Below, piece after piece: positions 26,410 through 36,046 of a DNA stretch of 64,000 bases (positions within the stretch are counted from its first letter, which is position 1; the number at the start of each line of letters is the position of its first letter). Below the pieces are notes generated by a model. That model searched no databases and had not been told where the DNA came from. It was given only the letters and a program-made list of their open reading frames with translations. The DNA comes from Bin80 sp965215475 (GTDB lineage: Bacteria > Bacteroidota > Rhodothermia > Rhodothermales > Bin80). The stretch is from contig OZ244061.1 in assembly GCA_965215475.1 (NCBI GenBank), forward strand, positions 1,240,001-1,304,000, read 5' to 3'. The translations under genes and the position numbers were made by a program.

Positions 26410-27834
26410 CTAACGATACCTGCTATAAGCCTCCATTGCTCGTTTTCTACCCACTCCCAAATCAATCATCGGCCGAGGATAGGATTGATCCGCTGAGAGA
26501 TTCCAGGACTTAGGGATTGCTTCAAAATAACTTAATGCATCCTCATGGGGTATCAAGCGTCCCTCCGCAATAAATCTGTCTCTATAGGCGTGGGTTGGAT
26601 CAAATTTCTTCGCCTGTAACTCAGGATTATAAATTCGAAAATAAGGCGCTGCATCTGGACCTGAACCCGCCGCCCACTGCCAACCCATTGCATTGGCCGC
26701 AATATCCCAGTCAATCAGACACTCTCGAAACCACTCCTCACCAACCTTCCAATGGGTCATCAGATGTTTCGTTAAAAAACTGGCTGCTAACATTCGTGTC
26801 CGATTATGCATCGTACCCGTCACATACATTTCGCGCATCGCAGCATCTACCATCTCAATCCCGGTCATCCCCCGCCTCCATACTTCTGCATCCTCATTAT
26901 CCTCACGCCACGGAAAATTATCCCACTGCGGGCGCCAATTTTTATTGACCATATGAGGAGTATGATACAGAAGATGATACGCAAATTCTCGCCAGACGAC
27001 CTCTTTCAGAAAATGCTCTGCCTCCTTTGTATTTCTCGTTTTCTCCAATGCACGCATCCCAGCATGCCAGATTACTTGGGGGGAAATCTCTCCATACGTG
27101 AGATTTTCAGACAATCTCGAAGTTGCTCTTTTTTCTGGATAATCTCTCTCTGATTTATATCGCTCAATGGAGGTTTCAATGAACCGTTCGAGTCGATCAT
27201 TTGCAGCCTGCTCTCCCACTCTTGCAAAACGAGAGATCACGGCAATACCACGGTTCATGCCAGCACCAAGCTTCCACCTGGAAAGTGAATCACTTTCTGG
27301 CCAATCCTGGGGAGGCGACAAATCTCTTGGAGCACCTAACGGAGAAGGCACTTTACGGTGTTGTACTGCCTTCCAAAATGGGGTGTAGACTCGGTAATAC
27401 CCATCGGTCTGCGTCTGGACCGTCCATGGCTCAAATAACAAGCTCGAATTGACCTGGTAAACATCTACTCCATGTTCATTTAAGCTAATCTGTATGCCTT
27501 CATCTCTTGTTATCGACTGCAGATCGTATAGCCTGGACCATACAACCTGTTTCGCACCCGTCTCTCGAATCAATGTATGAAGAACTTCTAATGCGTCTCC
27601 GCGCCGTAATAGTAACCGACTATTCTGTTTTTCGAGGCTAGCTGCCAATGAACTTAAGCTCTCTCCAAGTCGCCACTTCGGAGCTGCTCCATAAGTAGAT
27701 TCAATCAAGGGGTCGAGAATAAATACCGGCCAAACTGGACCCGGCCTCTCAAGTGCTGCCTGCCATGCAGGTTGATCAATCAAGCGAAGATCCCGTCGGA
27801 GCCATAAAATGCTTCCCCCCTTCCCTGATCTCAT
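26410..27834 (-). CDS. phrB: Deoxyribodipyrimidine photolyase (class I)
   Basis: 474 residues. N-terminal Rossmann antenna domain (ILWLRRDLRLIDQPAW) and C-terminal FAD domain with the signature run TGTMHNRTRMLAASFLTKHL and WQWAAGSGPDAAPYFRIYNP. Uses blue light to split cyclobutane pyrimidine dimers. The electron-transfer tryptophans are present in the expected places (NWRPQWDNFPW, DWDIAANAMGWQW). The ATG at 27834 overlaps a possible 39-codon frame as ATGA. Confidence 0.93.
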   Translation of the reverse strand: MRSGKGGSILWLRRDLRLIDQPAWQAALERPGPVWPVFILDPLIESTYGAAPKWRLGESLSSLAASLEKQNSRLLLRRGDALEVLHTLIRETGAKQVVWSRLYDLQSITRDEGIQISLNEHGVDVYQVNSSLLFEPWTVQTQTDGYYRVYTPFWKAVQHRKVPSPLGAPRDLSPPQDWPESDSLSRWKLGAGMNRGIAVISRFARVGEQAANDRLERFIETSIERYKSERDYPEKRATSRLSENLTYGEISPQVIWHAGMRALEKTRNTKEAEHFLKEVVWREFAYHLLYHTPHMVNKNWRPQWDNFPWREDNEDAEVWRRGMTGIEMVDAAMREMYVTGTMHNRTRMLAASFLTKHLMTHWKVGEEWFRECLIDWDIAANAMGWQWAAGSGPDAAPYFRIYNPELQAKKFDPTHAYRDRFIAEGRLIPHEDALSYFEAIPKSWNLSADQSYPRPMIDLGVGRKRAMEAYSRYR

Positions 27835-27950
27835 TCGCTGACCTCAATACCCCAAAGCTCTGTCATCTCATCTCCCATATATGAATAGGCGCACATAGGA
27901 AGCATTTCCAGATACTCCGCCGATTGTGCTCCTCTGCCAAAACTACTCAA
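27831..27950 (-). CDS. Possible 39-residue peptide between DUF4399 gene and photolyase
   Basis: Starts at TTG 27950..27948, overlapping the stop of the DUF4399 gene, and ends in a TGA that overlaps the photolyase ATG. It reads SAEYLEMLPMCAYSYMGDEM and TELWGIEVSE. It fills the only gap between the two genes with overlaps on both sides, the layout expected of a translationally coupled operon member. No ribosome site supports the TTG, and an internal ATG (SAEYLE-M) is possible. Family unknown. Confidence 0.35.
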   Translation of the reverse strand: MSSFGRGAQSAEYLEMLPMCAYSYMGDEMTELWGIEVSE

Positions 27951-28392
27951 CCGTGATGGTCACTGGTTCTGACATAACGGGCGGATCATGTGGGATATGG
28001 CTGTAATCCCCCAGAAGTAACTGAAGCGTATAGGTGCCAGGGCTGAATTCCAATGTCGTTTCGGTCTGTCCAAGACCAAAATGGAGATGTGCTGAATCGG
28101 TCGGGATCGGCAGATCCATAGGCGGTAATTCCGCCGCATTCACTAACAGGTGGTGATGTCCAGAATTAGGGAATTCAATGGTTGCTGGCGCAACTCCCAT
28201 CCCAGATAACCCAAACTTAATATTTACAGAACCACTTTGTACGACATCCCCATTCTCGGGAGTGATGATATATAGAGCCGCATCCGACGGCGACTCAGAA
28301 CGAGCAAAGGTCGCTCCCGACTCGGTTGCAACCTGAGACTCAGATTGACAAGAGGCTAGGACGATGAGTAGGGTTCCCAAGCATAATCTCAT
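27943..28392 (-). CDS. DUF4399-domain lipoprotein
   Basis: 149 residues. Lipoprotein signal (LGTLLIVLASC), a Ser-rich linker, then a DUF4399 domain with the histidine-rich marks GHHHLLVN, SAHLHFGLGQTE and LQLLLGDYSHIPH. The clustered His residues hint at metal binding; no function is established for the family. It heads a minus-strand unit with the small frame and the photolyase, divergent from tsaE. Confidence 0.85.
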   Translation of the reverse strand: MRLCLGTLLIVLASCQSESQVATESGATFARSESPSDAALYIITPENGDVVQSGSVNIKFGLSGMGVAPATIEFPNSGHHHLLVNAAELPPMDLPIPTDSAHLHFGLGQTETTLEFSPGTYTLQLLLGDYSHIPHDPPVMSEPVTITVE

Positions 28393-28498
28393 AGATCTAA
28401 TAGTTAGTCTAGCTTCAAAGATACGCTATGATCAACAACTAACCGGCAACCCCGCATAAAAATCCGAGTTCAAAGAAGTCACAATTTTCCTTGTCGAC

Positions 28499-28987
28499 TT
28501 GGTTGACCTCGTAACATCCAGCCCCTCTGAAACCCAATCATTAGGTCGCCTGATTGGTAGCTGGTTACCCAAACCATCCGTCCTTGGCCTAGATGGACCA
28601 CTAGGATCGGGCAAAACCTGCTTCGTACAAGGATTGGCCCGGGGGCTGGACATTCCCGCCTCAACTCATGTGACCAGCCCGGCCTATACACTAGTTCAGG
28701 AATATCCCTTTGGAAGCAGCACTCTGATTCATATTGATTTTTATCGCCTCAGTTCCTTGACGCATACGGACTTCATGCTTTTTCATGAATTTTTTGAGAA
28801 TCCAAATCATATTGTAGTGGTCGAGTGGGCATCCAAATTTCTGTCTGATTTGGCTCCAGAATTTTTGGAAATATCTATTTCACCCGAACAAGATCAAACT
28901 CTGCGGACCTTCAGGGTTTCCTCCACTTCCCCTCGTTTCGCAGAACTCCTGAATAAACTGTCTCATCATGCGAACATTAATTCTTGA
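28499..28987 (+). CDS. tsaE: tRNA threonylcarbamoyladenosine biosynthesis ATPase TsaE
   Basis: 162 residues, start at TTG 28499 (no better ATG in frame before the P-loop). Walker A is GPLGSGKT at residues 41-48; the switch/Walker B area follows with HIDFYRL, and VVEWASKF is a typical TsaE motif. It powers the TsaB-TsaD complex in making t6A37. The 3' end overlaps tsaB by 20 bp. Confidence 0.92.
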   Translation: MVDLVTSSPSETQSLGRLIGSWLPKPSVLGLDGPLGSGKTCFVQGLARGLDIPASTHVTSPAYTLVQEYPFGSSTLIHIDFYRLSSLTHTDFMLFHEFFENPNHIVVVEWASKFLSDLAPEFLEISISPEQDQTLRTFRVSSTSPRFAELLNKLSHHANINS

Positions 28988-29606
28988 CACGTCGGGGCCC
29001 TTTACAACCGTCCTCATTACAGAAGAGGATCAGATTTTAACAAGTAATGTTCTTCGTGACCGCCCTGCCGAACATTTACATGAGCAAATCCATTCTTCCT
29101 TTGAAAAATTGGGAATGACTCCCCATGACCTGAGCCGTATTGCCGTTGTTATTGGTCCAGGTTCCTGGACAGGCTTAAATATCGGGGTTACAACGGCCAA
29201 AACTCTGGCACAGATCCTCAAGATTCCACTGGTCCCTATCTATTCGCTTGATGCACTATCTGAGAGTGCGGCCAAACCTTCGTGGATACTGATGAATGCT
29301 GGACGAAATCAATGCTACTATGCACGATTTTCGAACTCTGGCTCAGAAACCATGGCGGTAGGGCCTATCGACGATATCATTCAACAAATCCGTGGAGATT
29401 CAAATTCGATCCTCATCCTGGAGTATGGTGATACCTACAAAGAACAGTTTACGGACAATGATCGATACCTCTCCATAGATCGCCTACGACCAGAAACATT
29501 ACTCGCCGCAATAAAACCTTCTAATCGCCTCCAAAATTCAGATATTCTGTCTCTTACCCCCGCCTACCTGCAACCATCCCATGTGGAACAGGATGCATCT
29601 CAATAA
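28968..29606 (+). CDS. tsaB: t6A biosynthesis scaffold protein TsaB
   Basis: 212 residues. An ASKHA-fold N-terminus (LILDTSGPFTTVLI) and the TsaB signature GPGSWTGLNIGVTTAKTLA. TsaB is an inactive paralogue of TsaD that bridges TsaD and TsaE. The C-terminal half is shorter and more divergent, as usual. It overlaps tsaE and is 8 nt from tsaD, so the three are one operon. Confidence 0.92.
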   Translation: MRTLILDTSGPFTTVLITEEDQILTSNVLRDRPAEHLHEQIHSSFEKLGMTPHDLSRIAVVIGPGSWTGLNIGVTTAKTLAQILKIPLVPIYSLDALSESAAKPSWILMNAGRNQCYYARFSNSGSETMAVGPIDDIIQQIRGDSNSILILEYGDTYKEQFTDNDRYLSIDRLRPETLLAAIKPSNRLQNSDILSLTPAYLQPSHVEQDASQ

Positions 29607-29614
29607 CCTGATCT

Positions 29615-30649
29615 ATGCGAATTCTTGGGATTGATACCTCTTGTGATGATACGGGAATCGCAGTCGTAGACAACGGGCACATGGTGCTCTCAAACGTTAT
29701 TGCATCCCAGTACGAATCGCATGAACGATTTGGGGGGATCGTCCCTGTAATCGCGGCTCGAGAGCATACGGCAAACATCAATTTTGTTCTCGAGTTGGCA
29801 CTAGAAAAGGCCAAGGTCTCTTTTTCTGAACTTGATGCGGTGGCGGTTTCTCACCATCAGGGATTGATGCTCTCCCTTGTGGTTGGGGTTTCTGCTGCAA
29901 AATCAATTGCTCTGGCCTGCAATATCCCACTGATCGGGATCCATCATCTGGAAGGCCATATCTATTCCAATATTATGGGCCGCTCACATAAGCTTCATTT
30001 CCCCTTTCTGTGTCTCACCGTTGCAGGAGGACATACACTCCTGCTCAAAGTTGTTTCTCATGGCAGGTACGAGTTACTCGGGTATACACGGGACGATGCG
30101 GCGGGGGAGGTATTGGATAAAGTGGCTCGCCATTTAAACCTTGGTTATCCCGGAGGAGCAGCGATTGAAAAACTGGCGGAGAAGGGAAACCCGAACGCTT
30201 ATACATTCCCTCGTCCACTCATCAATCGCCCCGATGGAGAGTTCAGTTTTAGTGGCTTAAAAACAGCCGTAATTGCGGCAATTGACCGAGACCCTAATTT
30301 GAATCAGGCAGATCTGTGTGCGAGCTTTCAGCAGGCAATCATTGATTTATTAGTCTCTAAAGCCATGCGTATGGCCCAGGAACATCAACTCCACCAGATC
30401 GCGCTCGCTGGTGGAGTTGCACTGAATACTCCCCTGCGAAAAGCTCTGCAACAGGCCGCGAAAGAACATGGGTACGAAATTTTTACCCCAGAAAGAGACC
30501 TGTGTATGGATAATGGTGCCATGGTCGCGGGTGCCGCATACTTTCTTTATCAGGAACGGGGCGCAGATCCGCTCAGCATTGAAACTCGTGCCAATGCCCC
30601 ACTTGGAATGACCGGGGTACGCTATCGACACGAGAGCAAATACAAATAG
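29615..30649 (+). CDS. tsaD: tRNA N6-adenosine threonylcarbamoyltransferase TsaD
   Basis: 344 residues. Opens with ILGIDTSCDDTGIAVV; the metal-binding motif is HHLEGHIYS; GGHTLLL and FSFSGLKTAV are conserved nucleotide and family blocks; the C-terminal metal Asp lies in CMDNGAMVAGAAY. Transfers the threonylcarbamoyl group to A37 of ANN-decoding tRNAs. Its stop abuts the convergent xylB stop with no spacer. Confidence 0.96.
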   Translation: MRILGIDTSCDDTGIAVVDNGHMVLSNVIASQYESHERFGGIVPVIAAREHTANINFVLELALEKAKVSFSELDAVAVSHHQGLMLSLVVGVSAAKSIALACNIPLIGIHHLEGHIYSNIMGRSHKLHFPFLCLTVAGGHTLLLKVVSHGRYELLGYTRDDAAGEVLDKVARHLNLGYPGGAAIEKLAEKGNPNAYTFPRPLINRPDGEFSFSGLKTAVIAAIDRDPNLNQADLCASFQQAIIDLLVSKAMRMAQEHQLHQIALAGGVALNTPLRKALQQAAKEHGYEIFTPERDLCMDNGAMVAGAAYFLYQERGADPLSIETRANAPLGMTGVRYRHESKYK

Positions 30650-32131
30650 CTATCTAGAAAATCCCTTTAGACGTGGATAAAGTTCCTTGAACTGCTCATG
30701 TAAACCGTTATATACGGATTCTGCCTCTCCGGGAAAAGATTGTTCTTGAACCGAGATCGTTGAAGTACAAGCTGCTTGTACGGAATCCCATATACCTACT
30801 CCAGTCCCCGCTAGCAATGCGGCTCCCATGGCCGCTCCTTCCGTCACTTCGACCACACTCAATGGGTGTCGTATGATGTCCGAAAGGATCTGCCTCCATA
30901 GCGTACTTCTTGCTCCCCCACCGGAGATTCTTATTCGCTCTGGAGCCGGTAATCCCACATCATGGAGAAGCTGAAAATTATCTCTTAAGCCATATGCTAC
31001 TCCCTCAAGAACCGCTCTTGTGAGATGACCACGGGTATGCCGGGACGTCAGCCCGATAAAACTACCCCTGACTAGTGGATCCGCATGTGGGGTACGCTCT
31101 CCACTGAGGTAAGGCAAAAAGAAAAGTCCCTCGCTTCCCGGCTCCACTTCTGCAACTTCTTCAAGTAACCGCTCAAACGAAATATGGTCTGCCAACGTAT
31201 CTCGATACCACTGAAGACTGCCTGCCGCACTGAGCATAACTCCCATCATATGCCACGTATCCGGAATTGCATGCGGGAATGCATGAGCACGTCCGAGTGG
31301 ATCTGTGGTGGGATGCTTTGATGGCGCAAAAACAACTCCCGAGGTACCAAGAGTTATCGCCCAAGTATCCGGATGAATTGCTCCTACACCAATGGCTTGT
31401 GCAGCTTGATCACCGCCCCCAGCAAAAACTGGGATCCCTTCCTGAAGCCCCGTATCTAATGAGCCGGAACGACTAACGCCACCGGTCGACTCGGTACCCT
31501 CATGGGTTGGTGGAAGCCATGCTTCGGGAATCTCAAGATTTCGGAGTATATCCACGGCCCAGGTACGGCTGGAAAGATCTAGGAGCAAGGTTCCACCCGC
31601 TCCTGCACGATCCGTTGCATACTTATCACTCAGTTTCCAGCGGATATAATCTTTGGGTAACAAGACTTGAGCAATTTTCGCATAACATTCCGGCTCCTGA
31701 TCCCCAACCCATAAAAGCTTAGGGGCTGTAAAACCTGTAAATGCATCATTGCCTGTGGTGGTAACAAGATGTTTCCACCCGATCCGTTCACGGATCATTT
31801 TGCACTGTTTTGCAGCCCTGCCATCATTCCAAAGCATAGCTGGACGAAGTACTTTTCCTTGACGATCCAATAGAACCAAGCCATGCATTTGCCCAGTCAG
31901 CCCGATCGCACATATAGTTTTTGCATCCACCGACAACAAAACCGTGCGAATACTCTTACACATGGCATACCACCAATTTTCAGGATCCTGTTCACTCCAA
32001 AGTGGGTAGGGGCTAGATAGTTGATGTTCATTGGATGCTTGTGCAAGGACCGTGCCTTCCGAGTTAATGCAAACGGCTTTGGATGCAGTCGTAGATACAT
32101 CAAGCCCAAGAATACAAGGGAGTGCTGACAT
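30650..32131 (-). CDS. xylB: Xylulokinase
   Basis: 493 residues, FGGY kinase fold. Starts ILGLDVSTTASKAVCI; contains the substrate motif IGLTGQMHGLVLLD, and the FGGY signatures GEGLFFLPYLSGERTPHADP-like and GVAYGLRDNFQLL and RISGGGARSTLWRQILSDI. Phosphorylates D-xylulose to xylulose 5-phosphate for the pentose phosphate pathway. No xylA is in the window. It is divergent from the DASS transporter 50 bp away, so the two may share a control region. Confidence 0.9.
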   Translation of the reverse strand: MSALPCILGLDVSTTASKAVCINSEGTVLAQASNEHQLSSPYPLWSEQDPENWWYAMCKSIRTVLLSVDAKTICAIGLTGQMHGLVLLDRQGKVLRPAMLWNDGRAAKQCKMIRERIGWKHLVTTTGNDAFTGFTAPKLLWVGDQEPECYAKIAQVLLPKDYIRWKLSDKYATDRAGAGGTLLLDLSSRTWAVDILRNLEIPEAWLPPTHEGTESTGGVSRSGSLDTGLQEGIPVFAGGGDQAAQAIGVGAIHPDTWAITLGTSGVVFAPSKHPTTDPLGRAHAFPHAIPDTWHMMGVMLSAAGSLQWYRDTLADHISFERLLEEVAEVEPGSEGLFFLPYLSGERTPHADPLVRGSFIGLTSRHTRGHLTRAVLEGVAYGLRDNFQLLHDVGLPAPERIRISGGGARSTLWRQILSDIIRHPLSVVEVTEGAAMGAALLAGTGVGIWDSVQAACTSTISVQEQSFPGEAESVYNGLHEQFKELYPRLKGFSR

Positions 32132-32180
32132 AGGGGGATAAGGTATTTACTGCGTATAAAAGTACTAATTTAAGGGAATT

Positions 32181-33662
32181 ATGGAGATCTCCTCTTCTTA
32201 TGGATTGCGCCAATATGTCGGACTGTTCTTGGGCCCGTTTTGGTTGGTCATAATTTTCTTTCTATCCCCGCCAGACGGTTTATCCGTGGCTGCGTGGTAT
32301 ACGATGGGAATTGCACTGCTTATGGCAACATGGTGGATCTGTGAATCGATTCCCATTCCTGCTACTTCGCTTCTGCCCTTGGTTTTATTCCCCATTTTAG
32401 AGATCCGCACCTTCTCTGAAACCGCAGTCCCTTATGCTCATCCGATCATCTTTTTATTCATGGGAGGATTTATGATCGCATTGAGCATGATGAGATGGGG
32501 ATTACATCGGCGGATTGCTATGTGGATTCTCGCGCGCGTAGGCACAGGACCACGGGCTTTGATTGCGGGTTTCATGATTGCGACTGCAGGACTGAGTATG
32601 TGGGTGAGTAATACGGCCACTACTTTGATGATGCTCCCGGTTGCCCTTTCGGTCATTGCACTGGTCGATACCGAAAGTAGTAGCGAGCAGTTCAAACACC
32701 ACTTTGCCGTTGCATTGCTTTTGGGGGTTGCCTATGCAGCCAACATAGGTGGGATGGGTACCCTCATTGGCACCATCCCTAATGCATTTATCAGTGCATT
32801 TTTCGAAAGCGAATACGGATACACCATCACCTTTGTCAAATGGTTCTCCGTTGGGGTTCCCATTATTTTGATTGGGATCCCCGTTGTATTTTTCATGATC
32901 ACAAAGGTTTTGTATTCTTTTGCCAAGAATGACTTGATTGGAAGCACCGACCTGATTGAGCGTGAGCAGAGTAAGCTTGGCCCAGTGAAGAGAGGAGAGA
33001 GAATTGTAGGCATCCTCTTCCTAATCACTGCGATGCTCTGGATCACACGCCCCCTTCTTGTTGGTTGGATCCCAGGACTTACCGATGCCGGGATTGCGAT
33101 GATCGGAGGGTTATCCCTGTTTGTTATCCCCGTTGACTTCAAACGAGGGATCTTTACACAGGACTGGGAAACCGCAAAACAGTTGCCATGGGGAGCATTG
33201 ATCCTGATCGGTGGAGGTCTCAGTCTAGCCGGTGCCGTTTCCGAGAGCGGTCTTGCTGCTTGGCTTGGTGAATCCCTAGAGCCCCTGCAGCAGTTCCCCA
33301 CGATCCTGATTATTCTTATGACCACCGGGCTCATCGTTTTTCTTACGGAAATCACCAGCAATGCAGCAACCACAGCAACTTTTTTACCTGTCTTGGCCGC
33401 TCTGGCACTGGCCGTTGGAGAAAACCCTTTACTCATGGCGATTCCCGCGGCTCTGGCAGCCAGTTGTGCCTTCATGCTTCCCGTTGCCACGCCACCCAAC
33501 GCAATTGTTTACGGAAGTGGGCGGGTGAGCGTCTTTGAAATGGCACGTGCAGGTCTCGCATTGAACTTTGCATTCCTCCTGTTGATCACGATCTGTGCCT
33601 ATTCACTGATTTTATGGGTGTTTGGAATTGAGACAGGAACGATTCCAGAGTGGGCGATGTAG
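32181..33662 (+). CDS. DASS/SLC13-family anion symporter
   Basis: 493 residues, about 11-12 membrane segments. Two helix-hairpin regions carry the family SNT motifs: WVSNTATTLMMLPVA in the first half and TEITSNAATTATFLPVL in the second. GTIPNAF and TPPNAIVYGSGRV are further conserved blocks. These transporters import di- and tricarboxylates, or related anions, with Na+. Substrate cannot be told from sequence; neighbours in sugar-acid metabolism fit carboxylate uptake. Confidence 0.88.
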   Translation: MEISSSYGLRQYVGLFLGPFWLVIIFFLSPPDGLSVAAWYTMGIALLMATWWICESIPIPATSLLPLVLFPILEIRTFSETAVPYAHPIIFLFMGGFMIALSMMRWGLHRRIAMWILARVGTGPRALIAGFMIATAGLSMWVSNTATTLMMLPVALSVIALVDTESSSEQFKHHFAVALLLGVAYAANIGGMGTLIGTIPNAFISAFFESEYGYTITFVKWFSVGVPIILIGIPVVFFMITKVLYSFAKNDLIGSTDLIEREQSKLGPVKRGERIVGILFLITAMLWITRPLLVGWIPGLTDAGIAMIGGLSLFVIPVDFKRGIFTQDWETAKQLPWGALILIGGGLSLAGAVSESGLAAWLGESLEPLQQFPTILIILMTTGLIVFLTEITSNAATTATFLPVLAALALAVGENPLLMAIPAALAASCAFMLPVATPPNAIVYGSGRVSVFEMARAGLALNFAFLLLITICAYSLILWVFGIETGTIPEWAM

Positions 33663-33696
33663 GCTTATTTTATCTAAATCACACAATCCAATCAAA

Positions 33697-34731
33697 ATGA
33701 AACGTTGTGTCACGTTCGGCGAAATTATGCTGAGACTTTCTACCCCGGGGTTCCAAAGATTTACACAGGCCTCGTCCTTTGATGCCTGTTATGGAGGAGC
33801 AGAAGCAAATGTTGCGGTCTCCTTATCCCAGTATGAGATCCCTGTCACGTTCGTATCCCGAGTCCCCTCCAACGAGTTAGGGACCAGTGCAATCCGGACC
33901 ATGGCTGGATTTGGGATTGACACACAATTCATCCAGCGAGGAGGGGATCGTTTGGGCATATATTTTCTGGAAACCGGTGCATCGGCACGGGCAAGCAAAG
34001 TCCTCTATGACCGGGCACATTCAGGAATCGCTTCCATCAAACCCGGCATGATCAACTGGGACGAGGTTTTTTCTGATGCGAATTGGTTCCATTGGACAGG
34101 AATTACACCGGCGATCTCTGAAACCGCTGCACTGACCGTCAAAGAAGCCCTTGAGGCAGCCCGTCGCCATGACCTGACCATTTCGGTTGACCTCAATTAT
34201 CGGGGACAGCTATGGAAGTGGGGAAAATCTCCCGCAGAAGTTATGCAGGAGCTGGTTTCTTTTTGTGATGTGATTCTCGGCAATGAAGAGGATGCTCAAA
34301 AAGTTTTTGGGATTCACCCTGAAGGAGTGGAAGTCCGAAGTGGCCATTTGGATGCTTCGGCATATGAACCTGTGGGGCGACAACTGATGGAAATTTTCCC
34401 ACGCTGCAAATATGCAGTAACAACCCTGAGAAGTTCGATCAGTGCTTCACATAATATCTGGTCCGGAGTTCTATGGAATGGATCGGATCTCCTTCATGGA
34501 CCTACATATGAAGTGACTCCAATTATTGACCGGGTCGGTGGAGGTGATTCGTTTGGCGCGGGCCTCATCTATGGGTTCCTGTCATATGAAGGTGACGATC
34601 AAAGGGCCTTGAATTTTGGCGTTGCCGCGTCCTGTCTCAAGCATACGATCCAAGGCGATTTCAACCACGTGACCGTGGCAGAGGTAGAAAAACTGCTCTC
34701 TGGGGATGCATCTGGGCGAGTTAGCCGCTGA
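33697..34731 (+). CDS. kdgK: 2-keto-3-deoxygluconate kinase, PfkB family
   Basis: 344 residues from ATG 33697; a longer in-frame reading from 33622 would overlap the transporter and is not needed. N-terminal CVTFGEIMLRLSTPGFQRF and GGAEANVAVSLSQYE are the sugar-kinase lid and substrate region; DRVGGGDSFGAGLIYGF is PfkB signature 2 with the catalytic Asp. The closest pattern I recall is KDG kinase (Entner-Doudoroff and uronate routes), but other sugar-acid kinases share it. Confidence 0.8.
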   Translation: MKRCVTFGEIMLRLSTPGFQRFTQASSFDACYGGAEANVAVSLSQYEIPVTFVSRVPSNELGTSAIRTMAGFGIDTQFIQRGGDRLGIYFLETGASARASKVLYDRAHSGIASIKPGMINWDEVFSDANWFHWTGITPAISETAALTVKEALEAARRHDLTISVDLNYRGQLWKWGKSPAEVMQELVSFCDVILGNEEDAQKVFGIHPEGVEVRSGHLDASAYEPVGRQLMEIFPRCKYAVTTLRSSISASHNIWSGVLWNGSDLLHGPTYEVTPIIDRVGGGDSFGAGLIYGFLSYEGDDQRALNFGVAASCLKHTIQGDFNHVTVAEVEKLLSGDASGRVSR

Positions 34732-34856
34732 GTCTTGGAATCCTGGACGTTGAGTTAAAACTCTCTCTGTGCCGAGAGTGGTCTCTGATTTTCTGATCTG
34801 CAACCAGAGATCCGTCGAGAAACTACCGATGAAACAATCTGGCCTTTTCTTCGAGG

Positions 34857-36032
34857 TCAGTGCGCATCCACAGGTTCCAACCTCACTATCGGTGTTAAAG
34901 CTCCCTGTCGATCGTCAATGGCGAGATAAATATACCCATCTGGTCCTTGGCGAACATCACGAATGCGGCCTCTACCAAAGTGTAGTGTCTCTTCCTGTTC
35001 AACCTCTTGGCCATCCATGGTCAGACGTGCCAATTGTTGGCCCGACAAGCCGCCCACGAAAAAATTACCACGCCATGCGGGAAAATGGTCTCCGGTATAG
35101 ATCAACAGTCCCGAGGTGGCAATTGACGGCACCCAAAAATGTACAGGTGGTTCCATCCCCTCGCGATAGATTCCTTCGTGGATCGCCGTACCACTACGAT
35201 AGTTCACCCCATACCCAACCACAGGCCATCCGTAGTTGAATCCAGACTGTATCCGGTTGAGTTCATCGCCGCCCTGAGGTCCGTGCTCATTGACCCAGAT
35301 ATCCCCCGTTTCTGGATGGATCGCGATCCCCTGTGCATTCCGATGTCCATAGCTCCAGATCTCCGGTTTTGCACCAGCTTGATCGGCGAAGGGGTTATCC
35401 GTAGGAATACGACCGTCATCATGGATACGAATGACGGTACCGTGATGATTTGAGAGGTCTTGCGCTGGATGGGCCTCCAAGTCTCCCTGGGGCGGTATCT
35501 GGCGGTCTCCGACGGTAATAAACAGGTATCGGTTCTCGTCGAATGCCAGACGAGAACCGTAATGTCCTCGTCCCCGTGAATCTGCTTCAAAAATCTGCTC
35601 CACCTCCATGAGTCGGTCGTTTTTGAGCTGGCCTCGTACGACCGCCGTTGTCGCCCCTTCACGGTCCGCCAAGGGCTTTGAGTAACTGAGATAGATCAGA
35701 CGATTCAATGCAAAATCTGGATGCAGAACTACATCAAGCAACCCGCCCTGGCCTTTCGCTAAGACCTCGGGGACTCCAGTCACCGGCTCCTCAAGTAACG
35801 TTCCCTCCCGAATCATCCGGAGTCGCCCCGAAAGTTCGGTGACCAACATATCTGCCTCGGGTAGAAAAGCGATGGACCAGGGACGTTCAAGGCCTTGTAC
35901 TACCGTGACGACACGGTAATCATGATAGGCAGACTGCAGGATCGGTGCTTGGCCAGAAACCGGCAGTGCATTCGGAAGAATGAACCCCAAGACCACGAAG
36001 ACCATTCCCTTATGTATGGAAATTATATCCAT
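34857..36032 (-). CDS. PQQ-type soluble aldose dehydrogenase; start codon lies in a transposon end
   Basis: 391 residues: signal peptide (VFVVLGFILPNALPVSG), then a six-bladed glucose/sorbosone dehydrogenase propeller (LERPWSIAFLPEADMLVTE, GGLLDVVLHPDF, NRYLFITVGDR, HRNAQGIAIHPETGDIW, NEHGPQGGDELN). Family members oxidise aldose sugars with PQQ in the periplasm. The present ATG (36032..36030) sits inside the decayed terminal repeat of TnpB element 2. Removing the element rejoins an upstream ATG (37401..37399) preceded by GAGGAT to codons ATA CAT AAG GGA, so the native start was MIHKGMVFVV. The current protein starts MDIISIHKGM. No PQQ synthesis genes are near. Confidence 0.85.
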   Translation of the reverse strand: MDIISIHKGMVFVVLGFILPNALPVSGQAPILQSAYHDYRVVTVVQGLERPWSIAFLPEADMLVTELSGRLRMIREGTLLEEPVTGVPEVLAKGQGGLLDVVLHPDFALNRLIYLSYSKPLADREGATTAVVRGQLKNDRLMEVEQIFEADSRGRGHYGSRLAFDENRYLFITVGDRQIPPQGDLEAHPAQDLSNHHGTVIRIHDDGRIPTDNPFADQAGAKPEIWSYGHRNAQGIAIHPETGDIWVNEHGPQGGDELNRIQSGFNYGWPVVGYGVNYRSGTAIHEGIYREGMEPPVHFWVPSIATSGLLIYTGDHFPAWRGNFFVGGLSGQQLARLTMDGQEVEQEETLHFGRGRIRDVRQGPDGYIYLAIDDRQGALTPIVRLEPVDAH

Positions 36033-36046
36033 GAGTACCCAATCAT

